From contig FNCM01000012.1 of NCBI GenBank assembly GCA_900100835.1, forward strand, positions 18,436-82,435: DNA of 64,000 nt. The letters are read 5' to 3'. Shown here piece by piece: positions 8,806 through 17,468 of the stretch. This stretch comes from Selenomonas sp. WCT3 (GTDB lineage: Bacteria; Bacillota; Negativicutes; Selenomonadales; Selenomonadaceae). The translations under genes were made by a program, and so were the position numbers. The notes beneath the pieces were generated by a model. That model had not been told where the DNA came from. It saw only the letters and a program-made list of their open reading frames with translations, and searched no databases. The stretch's first letter is position 1. Every line of letters begins with the position of its first letter.

Positions 8806-10593
8806 ATGGAACGTGTGTCAGATTACATTATAAGAAAAATAAATGAAGCTGGAATCAATCATGTTTTTTTTATAGCAGGTAGAGGAATATTGTATTTAAC
8901 AGATGCTTTGGCTAAAAATAAGAATGTTATTCCGATTGCAACTTATCATGAACAGGGAGCTTCTTATGCAGCGATGGCTTATTCGAGTTCTAATAACAAT
9001 CTAGGTGCGTGCTTAGTTTCAACAGGTTGTGCGGCAACAAATGCTGTTACTGCTTGTCTATGTGCGTATCAAGATAGTATTCCTATGATTTTTATATCGG
9101 GGAATAATCCGCTAAAAGAAAACGTACGTTATACAGGAATAAAGATAAGAACATATGGCTCGCAAGAAGCGGATATTATTAATATCGTCCGACCAATTAC
9201 CAAATATGCTGTAATGTTGGAAGATGTTAATACGGTGGTTTATGAGGTAGAGAAAGCGCTTTATTTAGCTAGAGAAGGTCGAAAAGGTCCAGTGTGGATA
9301 GATGTCCCTCTTGATGTGCAAAATATGCATATGAATGAAAATTGCTATCAGGTAAAATATCGCAATGTATGTGATAATGATAATTGCTGTAGTATAGATG
9401 CATCAATTAATGAAGTAACAGGCGAGCTAAATAAAGCAAATCATCCTATATTGCTTATAGGTGGAGGTGCGAGGAATGCAAAGAGAGAATTGGAGAAATT
9501 GGTTACCCAATACAATATTCCGTGTGTATCTTCTCCGGCGGGATGTGATATTTATGGGAGCGGGTACAAGTTTTCTATAGGGACAGTGGGAAGTATTGGT
9601 GGTTCGAGAAGTGGAAATTTTGCTGTGCAAAATAGTGATTATATCTTGGTGCTAGGTTCTAGATTGTCTTCGCAGCTTACAGGCGTTAGAGAAAATTTTG
9701 GACGACATGCTAAGGTGGTAGTTGTTGACGTAGATGAAATTGAGCATACCAAGTCGGAAATTGTAGATAAATTAATTGTTTGTGATGCCAAGATATTTTT
9801 AAGAAAATTATTGGAATGCGGATTGAAGAAACGTCATGAAGAATGGCTTCATAAATGTTTGCATTGGAAAAAGCTATTTGCGATTCATAAAGAGCAGTTT
9901 GTACAAGATTTGATAGATAAAAATAAAATAGATATATATACATTAGTAGATTCGATTTTTGAGATAGTCTCTTCCAATGCTACTATAATTACGGATGCTG
10001 GGTTTGAAGAATTGATTGTTCCATCTGCTGGTAGATTTAGGGAGAATCAACGATGCTTATTTCCAGCGGCACAAGGAGCGATGGGATATGCAATTCCTGC
10101 AATTATTGGAGCGTATGCTGCTGGCCGCAAAAATATTATATGTATTGTTGGTGATGGATCTATCTTGATGAATATGCAGGAGTTGCAAATAATATCAAAA
10201 ATGAAAATACCAGCAAAAATCGTAGTTGTCAATAATAATATGTATGCTGTTATAAGAAAGAGACAACAAGATTTATTTAGGCAAAGGACAATCGGAAATG
10301 ACCCTAGTGATGGTGTGCCTACAGCTGATTTTTCAAGAATAGCTTTCTGCTTTGACATCAAATATAGGCATATAGAATATAGATCAGAACTTATTGAATA
10401 CTTGAATGACATGGCTGCAGACCAGCTTGAGCTTGTTGAAGTGATCAGTGTGCCTGAACAAATATATATTCATGAATCATATGCATTTAATGAAAAAAAG
10501 AAGCTTGTTCATCGGCCGATAGAAGATATGGCACCTTTTTTGCCGCGTTCTGTAATCAAAGCGGAAATGCTGGTGCCTCTAATGGAGGAATAG
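8806..10593 (+). CDS. Thiamine-diphosphate enzyme, acetolactate-synthase-like
   Basis: A 595-residue enzyme of the acetohydroxyacid synthase / pyruvate decarboxylase superfamily. The catalytic glutamate (E49 in TYHEQGA) and the ThDP-magnesium motif (GDG at 449 with NN about 27 residues later) are present. The middle third looks like the FAD/ADP-binding fold of IlvB relatives. Such enzymes decarboxylate a 2-keto acid and either release an aldehyde or add the two-carbon unit to another carbonyl. There is no small regulatory subunit gene, so valine synthesis is unlikely. It lies 5 bases after the dehydratase and 2 bases before the NeuB-family gene. Confidence 0.78.
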   Translation: MERVSDYIIRKINEAGINHVFFIAGRGILYLTDALAKNKNVIPIATYHEQGASYAAMAYSSSNNNLGACLVSTGCAATNAVTACLCAYQDSIPMIFISGNNPLKENVRYTGIKIRTYGSQEADIINIVRPITKYAVMLEDVNTVVYEVEKALYLAREGRKGPVWIDVPLDVQNMHMNENCYQVKYRNVCDNDNCCSIDASINEVTGELNKANHPILLIGGGARNAKRELEKLVTQYNIPCVSSPAGCDIYGSGYKFSIGTVGSIGGSRSGNFAVQNSDYILVLGSRLSSQLTGVRENFGRHAKVVVVDVDEIEHTKSEIVDKLIVCDAKIFLRKLLECGLKKRHEEWLHKCLHWKKLFAIHKEQFVQDLIDKNKIDIYTLVDSIFEIVSSNATIITDAGFEELIVPSAGRFRENQRCLFPAAQGAMGYAIPAIIGAYAAGRKNIICIVGDGSILMNMQELQIISKMKIPAKIVVVNNNMYAVIRKRQQDLFRQRTIGNDPSDGVPTADFSRIAFCFDIKYRHIEYRSELIEYLNDMAADQLELVEVISVPEQIYIHESYAFNEKKKLVHRPIEDMAPFLPRSVIKAEMLVPLMEE

Positions 10594-10595
10594 TT

Positions 10596-11627
10596 ATGGC
10601 TGAATGTAGGTTCCTTGATGGGACAGTTATATCAGATTATGGCAGACCTTATATTGTAGCTGAAGTAAATAGTAGTCATAGAGGAGACATAAATGTTGCT
10701 AGAGAGATGATTGATAAGGCTGTAGAGATAGGGTGTAATTGTGTTAAGTTTCAATCGTGGACTACTAAATCCCTTTACTCTAGGACATATTATGAATCTA
10801 ATCCTATCGCAGAGAGATTTGTAAAAAAATTTTCGTTAAATGAGTTAGCGATAAAGGAACTATCAAAGTATTGTAAGAAGACTGGGATAGCTTTTTCATC
10901 TACACCATATTCAGAGGATGAAGTTGATTTTTTAGTGGATGAATGCAATGTTCCGTTTGTAAAGATAGCTTCTATGGAAATAAATAATTTAAGTTTTTTG
11001 AAATATATAGGAAATAAACATGTGCCAGTAGTCTTATCAACAGGGATGGCAACAACAGATGAAATAATTGAAGCTGTTGGCGTATTAAAAAAAGCAGGCG
11101 TAAATCAAATGGTTATTCTACATTGTGTTTCGATTTACCCTACAATATTGGATAACGTTAATTTGAATAATATTATTGGTTTGCGTGAATTATTTCATGA
11201 TTTCCCAATTGGATTTTCTGATCATACAGAAGGTGATGCGGCAGCTATTGCATCGGTAGCTTTAGGGGCTGGTTTGATAGAGAAACATTTTACCTTGGAT
11301 AGGAAGATAGTTGGCATGGATAATGGGATGGCTACTGAACCAGATGAATTTTCTAAGATGGTGGATAAGTGTAGAGCTATTCAAATTGCTATGGGAGATA
11401 AGAAAAGAATTTTAGTAGCGGAAGAAATTGAGCAACGTACCAAGATGCGTCGTAGTTTGATTTCAATCAGAGATATAAAAAAGGGTGATATAATAAAAGA
11501 GAATGATATATATGCTAAACGTCCAGGAAATGGTATACCACCTAATGAAATTGATAAAATAATTGGGAGAAAAGCTAAAATGGATATAAAAACAGACACA
11601 ATGATTACATTTGATCAATTAATATAA
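10596..11627 (+). CDS. NeuB-family PEP-condensing synthase with SAF domain
   Basis: A 343-residue member of the N-acetylneuraminate synthase family: a TIM barrel that condenses PEP with an aldehyde, then a C-terminal SAF (antifreeze-like) domain over about residues 280-343. The metal histidines are present (H210 in GFSDHTEG, H231 in EKHFTLD), as is KFQ at 51-53. Two spots differ from classical NeuB and PseI: AEVNSSH (22-28) instead of the usual G-x-N-H, and MDNGMATEP (241-249) in place of the PDH-x-x-S segment. It may therefore use a different acceptor. No CMP-transferase or sugar-epimerase partners of the sialic or pseudaminic pathway are in the window. Confidence 0.8.
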   Translation: MAECRFLDGTVISDYGRPYIVAEVNSSHRGDINVAREMIDKAVEIGCNCVKFQSWTTKSLYSRTYYESNPIAERFVKKFSLNELAIKELSKYCKKTGIAFSSTPYSEDEVDFLVDECNVPFVKIASMEINNLSFLKYIGNKHVPVVLSTGMATTDEIIEAVGVLKKAGVNQMVILHCVSIYPTILDNVNLNNIIGLRELFHDFPIGFSDHTEGDAAAIASVALGAGLIEKHFTLDRKIVGMDNGMATEPDEFSKMVDKCRAIQIAMGDKKRILVAEEIEQRTKMRRSLISIRDIKKGDIIKENDIYAKRPGNGIPPNEIDKIIGRKAKMDIKTDTMITFDQLI

Positions 11628-11643
11628 TTAAGGAGTGTTTATT

Positions 11644-11886
11644 ATGACTGATTTAGAAAAATATACTAAGGTTTTTGCAGAAACATTTGATGTAAACGAG
11701 TCAGAGGTTGAAAAATTAGAATATCAAGGAATAGAATTATGGGATTCCGTAGGACATATGAGTTTGATTTCTGCATTGGAAGAAGCGTTTGATATAATGT
11801 TGGATACAGATGACATTATCGAATTAAGTAGTTTTGAAAAAGGAAAAGAAATATTATCTAAAAATGCATACGGCATAAAATTTTAA
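11644..11886 (+). CDS. Acyl carrier protein (second copy)
   Basis: An 80-residue carrier protein with the attachment serine in LWDSVGH (S35) and acidic helix II (ISALEEAFDI). ATG 11644 is chosen because AGGAG at 11631-11635 precedes it by 8 bases. It sits between the NeuB-family gene and an AMP-ligase, so it is the likely acyl acceptor of that ligase. It is only distantly similar to the first ACP, which suggests separate roles. Confidence 0.8.
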   Translation: MTDLEKYTKVFAETFDVNESEVEKLEYQGIELWDSVGHMSLISALEEAFDIMLDTDDIIELSSFEKGKEILSKNAYGIKF

Positions 11887-11939
11887 TGCCTGATAACTAT
11901 CCATAAGTAGTATAAGATATTTTTAAACTGTCAACTATT

Positions 11940-13379
11940 ATGGATAACTTCATGGAGTGGGCTTTGATGATGTTTAATTTAAGCGCGTATAAAGGTGATG
12001 TTTCACTTATCGATGGAGAGCATTGTGTTACATATGAAATGTTGATTCATAAATCAAATGCAATAGCAAAGGCTATTGGTAATCGTTGCTTAGTCTTCAT
12101 ATTGTGCACTAATACTCCGGCGTCTATTTATGGTTATGTTGGTACTATAAATAATAATATTGTTCCTTTATTGCTGGATTATAAATTAGATAATTCTTTA
12201 TTGAATGAGTTGTTGAATACTTATAAACCAGATTACTTGTGGTTGCCTAAAAGCGGTAGGCATCATTTTTCAGGAATGAAATGTGTTTTTGGGGATGATG
12301 GTTATGAATTACTAAAAACTTGCTATGAAGAACCAGTTTCATTGTATGAAGATTTAGCTTTACTTATGACTACCTCTGGCTCCACGGGAAGTCCAAAGCT
12401 TGTACGTCTTAGTTACGATAATATCCGTTCAAATACGGAGTCTATTGTATCTTACCTCAATATTGACGCTGGGGAACGGGCGATTACCAGCCTGCCTATG
12501 CACTATGTGTATGGACTGTCTGTAATCAATACGCATCTTTATGCAGGTGCTTCTTTAGTGGTTACAGAAAAGACTATGTTTCAGCGGGAATTTTGGGATA
12601 TGGTAAAAACACAGGCAGTAACTAGTTTCAGTGGTGTTCCCTATACATATACTATGTTGGAAAAATTGCGTTTCTTTCGCATGAATTTGCCATCTTTGCA
12701 TACGCTCACGCAGGCAGGCGGTAAACTGGATCCGGAATTGCACGAGAAGTTTGCCCGTTATGCTATGGAGAGAGGCAAAAAATTTGTAGTTATGTATGGA
12801 GCAGCAGAAGCTACGGCAAGAATGGGGTATTTGCCTGCGGAATATTCTTTGGCTAAAGCTGGGGCAATGGGAATTGCTATTCCGGGAGGACGGTTTGAAT
12901 TATCAGATGATAATGATAATATTATCGATTTAGCGGATACCCCGGGAGAACTTATTTATTATGGACCTAATGTTAGTCTAGGGTATGCAGAAAACAAGGA
13001 AGAATTGGCTAATGGCGATGAACAACATGGTCGTTTGGCGACAGGTGATATTGCCCAGCGTGATCAAGATGGATTTTATACTGTAGTGGGACGCAAGAAA
13101 AGATTTTTAAAAATTTTTGGCAAACGTATAAATTTAGCGGAAGTGGAGCATATCTTGCGTCAACATTTCAAAGAATCTGAATTTGCTTGCACCGGCCGGG
13201 ATGATTACTTGTTTATTTTTTTTGTAGGGGGCGATATGGATGAGAAAATAAAAAGTTTTCTTGTTGAAAAAATTGCCATTCATCCATCAGCACTGCGTGT
13301 CCTGTCTATTCCGGATTTACCTAAAAATGCTGCTGGCAAGACTTTATATAGAGAACTGGAGCAATATTATGACTTATGA
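11940..13379 (+). CDS. AMP-forming acyl ligase (ANL superfamily)
   Basis: A 479-residue adenylate-forming enzyme. It has the AMP-binding loop TTSGSTGSPK (144-153), GAAEATARM, the hinge region TGDIAQRDQDGF with GRKKRFLKIFG, and the C-terminal catalytic lysine (K467 in KNAAGKT). It would activate a carboxylic acid and load it on CoA, an ACP or the LuxE-like partner. The ribosome site before ATG 11940 is weak, which leaves ATG 11952 possible. The stop overlaps the next gene by 11 bases. The first 420 bases are more AT-rich than the rest of the gene by eye. Confidence 0.8.
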   Translation: MDNFMEWALMMFNLSAYKGDVSLIDGEHCVTYEMLIHKSNAIAKAIGNRCLVFILCTNTPASIYGYVGTINNNIVPLLLDYKLDNSLLNELLNTYKPDYLWLPKSGRHHFSGMKCVFGDDGYELLKTCYEEPVSLYEDLALLMTTSGSTGSPKLVRLSYDNIRSNTESIVSYLNIDAGERAITSLPMHYVYGLSVINTHLYAGASLVVTEKTMFQREFWDMVKTQAVTSFSGVPYTYTMLEKLRFFRMNLPSLHTLTQAGGKLDPELHEKFARYAMERGKKFVVMYGAAEATARMGYLPAEYSLAKAGAMGIAIPGGRFELSDDNDNIIDLADTPGELIYYGPNVSLGYAENKEELANGDEQHGRLATGDIAQRDQDGFYTVVGRKKRFLKIFGKRINLAEVEHILRQHFKESEFACTGRDDYLFIFFVGGDMDEKIKSFLVEKIAIHPSALRVLSIPDLPKNAAGKTLYRELEQYYDL

Positions 13380-14448
13380 AGAGTTGTTGTCGTTGGAACC
13401 TTACAGCTTATCACAAGTTCGTAAGAATGAATTGTTTGTTGAATTGTTGGGAGCATTAACAGAAAAACATCGGCAAATGTCATACTGTTATGCTGATATT
13501 ATACGCACGTTAGGTTATGATAGGAAAGAATTTCAAACTGTACAAGATATTCCATTCCTGCCAGTCCGCTTATTTAAGCATCTGGATTTAATGAGTATTC
13601 CAAAAGAAAATATTTTTAAGATGATGACATCTTCGGGGACTTCAGGGCAGCAGGTTTCTAAGATATATCTTGACAAGGAAACTGCTTCTTGGCAACAAAA
13701 AACATTGGCGAAAATCGTTTCTTCTTTTATAGGGACGAGCAGACTTCCCATGATTATTTTGGATTGTCCATCTGTATTGAAAAATAGACATAGTTTTTCA
13801 GCTAGAGGAGCTGGTATACTAGGATTTTCCATGTTTGGTCGTAAGAGTATTTATGCGTTGGATGATAATATGGATTTACAGTATGAGGTGGTACGAGATT
13901 TTCTACAAGAACATAAGGGCGAAGATATCTTATTGTTTGGCTTTACTTTCATGGTGTGGAAGTATTTTCTACAAGCTGTAAAAGATAGGAATTTGTTTTT
14001 CGACTTGAGTAACGGTTTTTTGTTGCATGGCGGTGGGTGGAAAAAATTAGCTCAGGAATCTGTTTCCAACGAACAGTTTCGACAGGAGTTGGCTAAAATC
14101 TGCGGACTTAAGTATGTGCATAGTTATTACGGTATGGTCGAACAAACAGGACCCATATGTATGGAATGTGAGGCGGGACATTTACATGTTAGCAACTGTT
14201 CCGATATTATTATGCGTCGAAGCAGGGATTTTTCTCCGTGTGATATTGGGGAACCAGGAATTGTGCAGGTATTGACTCCTATGCCACAGTCATATCCGGG
14301 ACATTCATTGCTGACCGAGGATGAAGGCGTATTATTGGGCGTTGATGATTGTCCATGTGGACGCAAGGGAAAATATTTTAAGATTATGGGACGTTTAGCA
14401 AATGCCGAGCTGAGAGGGTGCAGTGATACCTATGCAGTGGGAAAATAA
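13369..14448 (+). CDS. LuxE-like acyl-protein synthetase
   Basis: A 359-residue protein of the LuxE/PaaK-related adenylating family. It shows MMTSSGTSGQQ (85-95), MVEQTGPICMECE in the middle, and the C-terminal RGCSD (R349 to D353) where LuxE carries the cysteine that takes the acyl group. In bioluminescent bacteria LuxE activates a fatty acid and hands it to the LuxC reductase. ATG 13369 lies inside the end of the ligase gene; the longer frame from 13261 overlaps that gene by over 100 bases and is less likely. It overlaps the luxC-like gene at its own 3' end. Confidence 0.8.
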   Translation: MTYEELLSLEPYSLSQVRKNELFVELLGALTEKHRQMSYCYADIIRTLGYDRKEFQTVQDIPFLPVRLFKHLDLMSIPKENIFKMMTSSGTSGQQVSKIYLDKETASWQQKTLAKIVSSFIGTSRLPMIILDCPSVLKNRHSFSARGAGILGFSMFGRKSIYALDDNMDLQYEVVRDFLQEHKGEDILLFGFTFMVWKYFLQAVKDRNLFFDLSNGFLLHGGGWKKLAQESVSNEQFRQELAKICGLKYVHSYYGMVEQTGPICMECEAGHLHVSNCSDIIMRRSRDFSPCDIGEPGIVQVLTPMPQSYPGHSLLTEDEGVLLGVDDCPCGRKGKYFKIMGRLANAELRGCSDTYAVGK

Positions 14449-15637
14449 AGTGACTTTTGAGGTAGGAAGCATGGAACGGTTATGCATGCTTCAGAAAGAT
14501 GATGGGCAGGTTTTGCCAGCTTTGCCAGTCTTTTCGTCTTTGGTAGAATCTTTTTTGCAAAAATTATCTGCATGCCTTATGACTGACTTATTAGCAAAAG
14601 GTTATCCTGATGTGATCACATTTGCTTTTTTTTGTCGTCGTAGCCATATTAGGCAGTTAGCGCAAAAATTTGCAGGAACTGGTGAGAGACTGGGACGGGG
14701 CTTGGTTTTTCATATTGCTCCGTCCAATGTGGCCATGAATTTTGCTTATTCTTGGGTAGCGGCACTTTTGGCGGGGGATGCTAGTGTTGTACGCTTGCCG
14801 TCGAAGTCGTTTCCGCAAGTGGAGATTATTTGCAAGGCGGTTCGTCAGGTTCTGGCTGATATGCCGGAATTGGTTCCTTATATTTATTTTCTGCGTTACG
14901 GTCATGACGAAGATGTAAATACGGCATTATCAGCTCTTTGTTCAACTAGAGTCATCTGGGGTGGGGATAAAACTATTAGAGAAATAAGAAACTTTCCCTT
15001 GGGGATAAGGGCTAATGAAATTGTTTTTGCGGATAGATTTGGACTGGCTGTGATTGATGGCGATGACTATCTACGATCAGACAATCCAGAAAGAATTGCT
15101 CAAGATTTTTTTAATGACACTTATCTAAGCGATCAGAATGCGTGCAACTCTCCTCGCTTTGTCATTTGGTTGGGAAGAAACAAAGTTCAAGCAAGAGTCA
15201 AGTTTTGGCAGCAGCTGCAAGACCTACTGGATAATCATTATGAGCTGGGGCCTGTGCAGGCCGTAGATAAGTTGGTAAAGACCTGTCTTTTGGGGGCGGA
15301 ATGTGAATGCAAACTTCAAGATACAGCAAATAATTTACTAACTAGAGTTGAAGTGAAATCATTAACAAGAAAACTTATAGAATATACTGGTAATAGTGGT
15401 TTCTTTATTGAATACGAAGCAGATGAATTGACTGATATTAAGCCCGTTCTTACTGAGCGATGCCAAACGATTAGTTATTATGGTGTCGTTAAGGAAGATA
15501 TTTTGAGCGTTGTCAAAGATAGTGGCTGTCGTGGAGGAGATAGGATTGTGCCAATGGGGAGAACTTTGGACTTTTCGTTAATTTGGGATGGATACAATTT
15601 AATTTCGGCCATGTCTAGAGAGATTGATGTGGTTTAG
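14423..15637 (+). CDS. LuxC-like acyl-CoA / acyl-protein reductase
   Basis: A 404-residue NADPH-dependent reductase of the LuxC family that makes aldehydes from acyl thioesters. The catalytic cysteine region LSDQNACNSPR (C241), the nucleotide-binding HIAPSNVAMNF (97-107) and RVIWGGDKTI are all family signatures. GTG 14423 with AGAGGG at 14413-14418 is one start; ATG 14432 is the alternative. Both overlap the luxE-like gene. No luxA or luxB is present, so light production is not implied. The aldehyde is more likely a precursor used by the thiamine-diphosphate or NeuB-type enzyme upstream. Confidence 0.82.
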   Translation: MIPMQWENKVTFEVGSMERLCMLQKDDGQVLPALPVFSSLVESFLQKLSACLMTDLLAKGYPDVITFAFFCRRSHIRQLAQKFAGTGERLGRGLVFHIAPSNVAMNFAYSWVAALLAGDASVVRLPSKSFPQVEIICKAVRQVLADMPELVPYIYFLRYGHDEDVNTALSALCSTRVIWGGDKTIREIRNFPLGIRANEIVFADRFGLAVIDGDDYLRSDNPERIAQDFFNDTYLSDQNACNSPRFVIWLGRNKVQARVKFWQQLQDLLDNHYELGPVQAVDKLVKTCLLGAECECKLQDTANNLLTRVEVKSLTRKLIEYTGNSGFFIEYEADELTDIKPVLTERCQTISYYGVVKEDILSVVKDSGCRGGDRIVPMGRTLDFSLIWDGYNLISAMSREIDVV

Positions 15638-15856
15638 CTATTGATTGCTAGACAAGAGGAAAAGGATTGTGTATGAAAATTTGGCTGATTTTAGATGATA
15701 CGACTGAATAGTTATTGATTGAATAAGATTTGTATGTGTAGGCTTATAGGATTAACTTTTATGTTTTAGCGCAGTTACTTAGGCAAATCATCTTATGGAA
15801 TTTGTAATTTGCTACGTGGATCTCTGGTTAATACGTATAGAAGATTTGAAGATACC
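15638..15856 (+). other. Gap between luxC-like gene and the toxin-antitoxin promoter
   Basis: About 220 bases without a convincing gene. A 12-codon frame (15673-15711, MKIWLILDDTTE) has a good AGGAAAAGGA site in front and begins with the same MKIW as the SGNH gene at 1612. It may be the broken 5' end of a former operon gene. I see no terminator after luxC. Confidence 0.35.
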
Positions 15857-15885
15857 TTGATTTCCTCCACTAACTATCATATAAT
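15857..15885 (+). promoter_or_regulatory. Sigma-70-type promoter of the AbiE pair
   Basis: TTGATT at 15857-15862 and TATAAT at 15880-15885 are separated by 17 bases, an ideal spacing. The start of transcription is expected near 15892, giving a leader of only about 17 bases before the antitoxin ATG. Confidence 0.75.
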
Positions 15886-15903
15886 TGTAGTTAGTGGAGG
15901 AAA
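15861..15903. promoter_or_regulatory. 16-bp perfect inverted repeat, probable AbiEi operator
   Basis: Arms at 15861-15876 and 15888-15903 are exact reverse complements (16 bases each) around an 11-base spacer. The -10 box lies inside the spacer and the right arm covers the start of transcription and the ribosome binding site. This is the arrangement expected of an autorepressor site; AbiEi antitoxins are known to bind inverted repeats at their own promoter. Confidence 0.7.
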
Positions 15904-15908
15904 ATGCT

Positions 15909-16493
15909 ATGATTAGAACGACATATGATTTATTAGATTCTTTTTCTGGATATGCCAATCCTGATATGAAAATCAAGCGGATGGTTCAGGAGGAGAAACT
16001 TTTTCGTTTGCGAAGAGGATTATATGTAACAACCACAAAAATTTCCCCATATCTAGTAGCGGGGACTATATATGGTCCGTCGTATATTTCGTTTGAGACA
16101 GCGCTTTCAAGATATGGCTTGATTCCGGAGCGTGTTTACGCTTGTACATCGGCTACTTTTCGTAAGAATCGTTCCAAGACATATAAAAATGATTTGGGGG
16201 TTTTTACATATCGTGATATCCCTGCGGCTGCTTTTCCACTTGGTGTCAAGTGTGAGGAAGAGAAGAAGATGTTTTATGCAATAGCGTCTCCCGAAAAGGC
16301 GTTATGCGATATGTTGTATGTTCAGCCACCGGTATATAGTCACAAAGCGTTGAGGGAATTGTTGTTTGTGGATTTACGTATTGATGAGGACGTTTTTTCG
16401 CAGTTGGATCGGCAAGAGCTGCAGCAGCTGGTGCCACGTTATAGACGACGCAACTTGAATTTGTTAGGGGAATTATTAAGCAAGGGGCGGTGA
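15909..16493 (+). CDS. AbiEi-family antitoxin (type IV toxin-antitoxin)
   Basis: A 194-residue protein with an N-terminal winged-helix region (MIRTTYDLLDSF to LRRGLYVT) and the AbiEi core (GPSYISFETALSRYGLIPE, IASPEKALCDMLYV). It would neutralise the partner toxin without direct binding and repress the operon. ATG 15909 is chosen over the longer GTG frame from 15894 because GGAGG at 15897-15901 is well placed. The toxin gene starts 4 bases after its stop. The pair breaks the otherwise biosynthetic gene run. Confidence 0.85.
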   Translation: MIRTTYDLLDSFSGYANPDMKIKRMVQEEKLFRLRRGLYVTTTKISPYLVAGTIYGPSYISFETALSRYGLIPERVYACTSATFRKNRSKTYKNDLGVFTYRDIPAAAFPLGVKCEEEKKMFYAIASPEKALCDMLYVQPPVYSHKALRELLFVDLRIDEDVFSQLDRQELQQLVPRYRRRNLNLLGELLSKGR

Positions 16494-16497
16494 GCTG

Positions 16498-17367
16498 GTG
16501 GATACGTTATTGAATGACTATATGAAATTCTATGAGCCGCAGACAGCCGATGACTATCGGAATGCGTTAAAGGAGATTGTCCAGGAAATAGCGTTATATG
16601 GGCTGAGTCGCAGTGATTTTTTCCAGAAAGCGGCTTTTTATGGTGGGACATCACTACGTATTTTTTATGGGTTAGATCGTTTTTCTGAAGATATGGATTT
16701 TTCACTGGCTGAACCCAATGCAGATTTTTCGTTGGAAAAATATTTTTCCTATGTGGAAGAGGCATTAGCTAGTCATGGTTTGGAAATGTCGGTTTCCAAA
16801 AAGATCAAGGCTAATCCTAACGATGTTCAATCTGCTTTTATCAAGGGAGAGACCATAATCCAATTAATTACGATATGGGACAAGGAGGAGCGTGGCTTTC
16901 CAGGGATTTCACCACACGAAGTAATAAAGATTAAGATGGAGATTGATACGAACCCTCCAGCAGGAGCTACGTATAACATTAAATACGGTCTGCGTCCTGT
17001 TCCTTACATGGTTCGTTTGTATGATGAGTCATCTTTGTTTGCCGGTAAATTACATGCTGTACTTTGCCGAAATTGGCGAAATAGAGTGAAGGGGCGTGAT
17101 CTTTATGACTTTGTTTGGTATATTACCAATAGGACAAAGGTCAACCTGTTTCATTTACAAAAACGCCTGGAGCAGACTGGGCATTGGGGTAAGAAAGAAA
17201 CTTTGACTATTCAGGACTTAAGAAATATGCTGATTGAGAGATTTGATTCTATCGATTATGAACAGGCGAAGTTAGATGTGAGAAGCTTTATCAAAACAGA
17301 AGAGAAATTGCAGCTTTGGGGGGCAGAGTTTTTTAAGGCGTTGTCTGGTCAAGTAGAGGCGATATAG
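16498..17367 (+). CDS. AbiEii/AbiGii-family nucleotidyltransferase toxin
   Basis: A 289-residue toxin of the DUF1814 nucleotidyltransferase group. The hallmark FYGGTSLRIFYGLDRFSED is at 47-65, with the metal-binding aspartates D65 and D67, and the second conserved region AGKLHAVLCR and KGRDLYDFVWY is present. These toxins transfer nucleotides, probably to tRNA or another nucleic acid, and can arrest growth on phage infection. The start GTG 16498 lies four bases after the antitoxin stop with AAGGGGCGG ahead. All core residues are intact, so it should be active. Confidence 0.87.
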   Translation: MDTLLNDYMKFYEPQTADDYRNALKEIVQEIALYGLSRSDFFQKAAFYGGTSLRIFYGLDRFSEDMDFSLAEPNADFSLEKYFSYVEEALASHGLEMSVSKKIKANPNDVQSAFIKGETIIQLITIWDKEERGFPGISPHEVIKIKMEIDTNPPAGATYNIKYGLRPVPYMVRLYDESSLFAGKLHAVLCRNWRNRVKGRDLYDFVWYITNRTKVNLFHLQKRLEQTGHWGKKETLTIQDLRNMLIERFDSIDYEQAKLDVRSFIKTEEKLQLWGAEFFKALSGQVEAI

Positions 17368-17468
17368 GTAAGGTGGTCGTTCGACTTATGAGTTTTTTTA
17401 TATGGGTGTACTAAGGTGTTGGGGAAAAATAGTGATAGGATGAACGTAGAACCGACTGAAAGGATGTA

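Noticed and set aside
14423-15637. Bioluminescence operon
   Set aside because: luxC- and luxE-like genes are present but no luxA or luxB; the neighbours are carrier proteins and a NeuB-type synthase.
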